This document shows positions 6,965 through 8,739 of a stretch of 8,739 nt of DNA, piece by piece. Source of the DNA: Acidobacteriota bacterium (GTDB taxonomy: Bacteria > Acidobacteriota > Terriglobia > Bryobacterales > Bryobacteraceae); the NCBI GenBank assembly GCA_021788955.1, contig JAJYKC010000060.1:1-8739 (forward strand), given 5' to 3'. Below the pieces are notes generated by a model, which was given only the letters and a program-made list of their open reading frames with translations, searched no databases and had not been told where the DNA came from. The number at the start of each line of letters is the position of its first letter. The stretch's first letter is position 1. The translations under genes were made by a program, and so were the position numbers.

Positions 6965-8263
6965 ATGCCATTAAACCTCTCTAGCCGCCTCGCCCGAATC
7001 GTCTTCGTTGGTGCCATTCTGGCTGTCGCCCTGCCCCTGGCATTCTTTTCTTTGCGGGCTTGGCTCGCCCATTACTGGGGTTCGTCGCCGGACCCCGCGC
7101 TGTGGCACAGGGCTGCGACGCTCGAGCCCGGCGACGCCGACTACTGGAGCCGCCTAGGGCTCTATAAGCAATGGGGGATGGCCCAGGGCGGCGGTCCCCA
7201 AGCCATTGGCTATCTACGACATGCAACGGAGATGAATCCTCGGTCAGCCGCGCTTTGGATGGACCTGGCTGACGCCTACGCCGGCTCAGGAAATGTTCAG
7301 GAGGCGCAGCAGGCTTTCGAGCGCGCACAAACCGATTATCCGGATTCCGCCGAGGTGGGCTGGCGCTACGGCAGCTTCCTGCTTTTCCAGGGAGATTTCC
7401 GCCAGGGCTACTCGGAAATAAAGCGGGCGGTGCTCGTCGATCCTTCCCTTACCGCAAGCGCGATTGCCGAGTGCTGGCAGGCCAGCCCGGACGTCGACGC
7501 CCTATTGAATCGGGCACTCCCCGCGCAATCCCAGTATTACCTCACCGCCACGGATTTCTTCCTCTCGCAGAATCTGCTCGACCCCGCGCTCGCGGTATGG
7601 AACCGCGAATTGGCCCTCGATATGCACGTCCGGATGCCGCAAGCGATTCCGCTGGTCAATGCGCTCATCGGTCAATACCGCCTGGCGGAAGCGGAGCAGA
7701 CCTGGCAGCAAGCGCTTCGCGCCTCGCGCTGGCCGCGTGACACCGGCGACGGCTCCTCCCTGGTTTTCAACGGAGGATTCGAGCACAAGATCGCAGACGG
7801 CGGCTTCGGCTGGCGGGAAATCCCCGCCGACGGCGTGACCTACGCTCGTGACAGCAATGTTTCGCATTCCGGTTCCGATTCGCTCCGAGTTGATTTCGGC
7901 GGCAAAGCAAACCTGGATTTTCAAAACGTGTTCGAGTTCGTGCCCGTCGAGCCCCGGACACGCTACCATTTTTCGGCATACGTGCGAACGGAAGGAATCT
8001 CCACCGATCACGGCATTCGCTTCCAGATCTTAGATCCGCAACACCCCTCTGAAGTGCAGGTCTTCACGCCAAACATGATCGGCACGAATCCCTGGACGCT
8101 CGTCGAGGCCGACTTCACGACGGGCAAGAATACACAGCTTCTTGAAATCGCGCTCTGCCGCATCTTCACCTGGAAATTCGACAACAAGATTCGGGGAACG
8201 GCGTGGGTGGATGACGTGGTGTTGTCTCCCATTCAGACGCAGGCCAAAGGCAGACCAAGATGA
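6965..8263 (+). CDS. Membrane-anchored TPR protein with C-terminal jelly-roll (carbohydrate-binding-like) domain
   Basis: This 432-residue protein has a single hydrophobic segment at about 10-30 after a short basic N-terminus (SSRLAR), which suggests a signal anchor with the rest outside the cytoplasm. Residues about 42-260 are helical tetratricopeptide-like repeats. The clearest runs from AALWMDLADAYAGSGN to the end of FERAQTDYPDSA (95-129), with further TPR-like units on both sides. Residues about 265-425 look like a beta-sandwich of the CBM4/9 or galactose-binding type. This part starts with LVFNGGFE (266-273), has SHSGSDSLRVDF in its middle, and closes with the typical GTAWVDDVVLSP. TPRs usually mediate protein contacts, and this fold often binds sugars, so a scaffold or glycan-handling partner of the ligase is a reasonable inference. 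The stop codon overlaps the start of the ligase gene by ATGA, indicating coupled expression. No Shine-Dalgarno is visible before ATG 6965, but later starts would lose the anchor. The specific function is unknown. Confidence 0.88.
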   Translation: MPLNLSSRLARIVFVGAILAVALPLAFFSLRAWLAHYWGSSPDPALWHRAATLEPGDADYWSRLGLYKQWGMAQGGGPQAIGYLRHATEMNPRSAALWMDLADAYAGSGNVQEAQQAFERAQTDYPDSAEVGWRYGSFLLFQGDFRQGYSEIKRAVLVDPSLTASAIAECWQASPDVDALLNRALPAQSQYYLTATDFFLSQNLLDPALAVWNRELALDMHVRMPQAIPLVNALIGQYRLAEAEQTWQQALRASRWPRDTGDGSSLVFNGGFEHKIADGGFGWREIPADGVTYARDSNVSHSGSDSLRVDFGGKANLDFQNVFEFVPVEPRTRYHFSAYVRTEGISTDHGIRFQILDPQHPSEVQVFTPNMIGTNPWTLVEADFTTGKNTQLLEIALCRIFTWKFDNKIRGTAWVDDVVLSPIQTQAKGRPR

Positions 8264-8739
8264 AGGCGATACGGATTGGCATCTGCGTTCTCGTCGCCTT
8301 AGCGGTGCTGTCGTTTGGCGGGGTCGAGCCATGGGGCTGCGCCATCCTGGAGATTGGCGCGGTCGTTCTATTTGTGCTGTGGGGGATTTTGGCGATTCGG
8401 CAGCGGCATGCGGACATTCACTGGAATTGGCTCTATCTGCCGCTTGTCGGCCTGGGCATTTTCGGGATCGCCCAGTATGCCTTTCGCCTCTCGGTCTACC
8501 CCTACCTGACCGAGGTCGATCTGCTCAAGGGAGCTGCGTACGTCCTGCTTTGCTTCCTGGCGGTAGAGTCGTTCCGCGGCGCAGGCGAGGTAAAGCAGTT
8601 CCTTTGGTTCCTGCTGATCCTCGGCTTTGCCGTGTCCCTTTTCGGAATCATCCAGCACTTTACGTTTAACGGAAAGATTTACTGGTCCATTCCCGCGCCG
8701 GCCAACTCCGGCCCCTTCGGGCCGTATGTGAATCGAGAC
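8260..8739 (+). CDS. O-antigen ligase/polymerase family membrane protein (Wzy_C type), N-terminal part
   Basis: Members of this family ligate or polymerise undecaprenyl-linked glycans at the periplasmic face of the inner membrane. The visible 160 residues are rich in membrane segments: about 5-20, 27-46, 56-74, 88-104 and 111-134. The early FGGVEPWG (19-26) is a family hallmark. So is FGPYVNRD at 153-160, which in relatives continues into a periplasmic or membrane HFAG-type motif beyond the edge. The gene runs off the right end, so the large periplasmic loop with the functional Arg and His residues is not seen. ATG 8260 overlaps the TPR stop as ATGA and has AAGG at 8247-8250, 9 bases upstream, which is a fair ribosome site. 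Whether it acts as a WaaL-type ligase, a Wzy-type polymerase or a protein glycosylation ligase cannot be told from this part. Confidence 0.9.
   Translation, partial: MKAIRIGICVLVALAVLSFGGVEPWGCAILEIGAVVLFVLWGILAIRQRHADIHWNWLYLPLVGLGIFGIAQYAFRLSVYPYLTEVDLLKGAAYVLLCFLAVESFRGAGEVKQFLWFLLILGFAVSLFGIIQHFTFNGKIYWSIPAPANSGPFGPYVNRD

Noticed and set aside
1..8739. CRISPR array, tRNA or rRNA genes, insertion sequences and phage or defence genes
   Set aside because: I saw no spaced direct repeats, cloverleaf-like sequence, transposase motifs or defence-family proteins. The content is explained by a polysaccharide cluster plus the left-hand fragment.

Overview
The window looks like a stretch of a surface- or exo-polysaccharide gene cluster from a GC-rich bacterium. 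The best guess is a member of the Acidobacteriota, or a relative known mainly from environmental DNA. This rests on remembered family resemblance: a two-domain dehydrogenase/Gfo-Idh fusion beside a DUF362 protein, a bacterial D-glucuronyl C5-epimerase homologue, and a TPR-jelly-roll protein coupled to an O-antigen ligase with the motif FGPYVNRD. No 16S or other marker gene is present, so the taxonomy is an inference.

Layout. (1) Bases 1 to about 404, minus strand: an internal piece of a long-chain acyl-CoA synthetase that runs off the left edge. It includes the AMP-binding motif YTSGTTGRPKG. (2) Bases about 421-918, plus strand: the C-terminal part of a DUF362 protein. Both genes are broken at the same place, around 399-430. 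This is either a real rearrangement or a chimeric assembly join, and I favour the join. (3) Bases 965-3232: a complete 755-residue fusion of a medium-chain dehydrogenase and a Gfo/Idh/MocA oxidoreductase. (4) Bases 3276-6687: a tightly packed trio with stop/start overlaps, made of a UDP-GlcNAc 2-epimerase (WecB type), a glucuronyl C5-epimerase family protein and a WbuB-like family 4 glycosyltransferase. (5) Bases 6688-6964: a gap with one perfect hairpin and no convincing gene. (6) Bases 6965-8739: a membrane-anchored TPR protein with a C-terminal jelly-roll domain, overlapping by ATGA the start of an O-antigen ligase/polymerase that runs off the right edge.

How the genes may work together. 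WecB would make UDP-ManNAc. The GT4 enzyme would add an N-acetylamino sugar or related sugar to a lipid-linked chain. The C5-epimerase would invert a uronic acid in the chain. The two-domain oxidoreductase would act on a sugar or sugar nucleotide of unknown identity. The O-antigen ligase/polymerase with its TPR-jelly-roll partner would polymerise the glycan or attach it to a carrier at the membrane. The most interesting possibility is a glycosaminoglycan-like bacterial polysaccharide containing an epimerised uronic acid. Every gene in the set belongs to a known family, so any novelty lies in the combination and the product, not in a new enzyme class.
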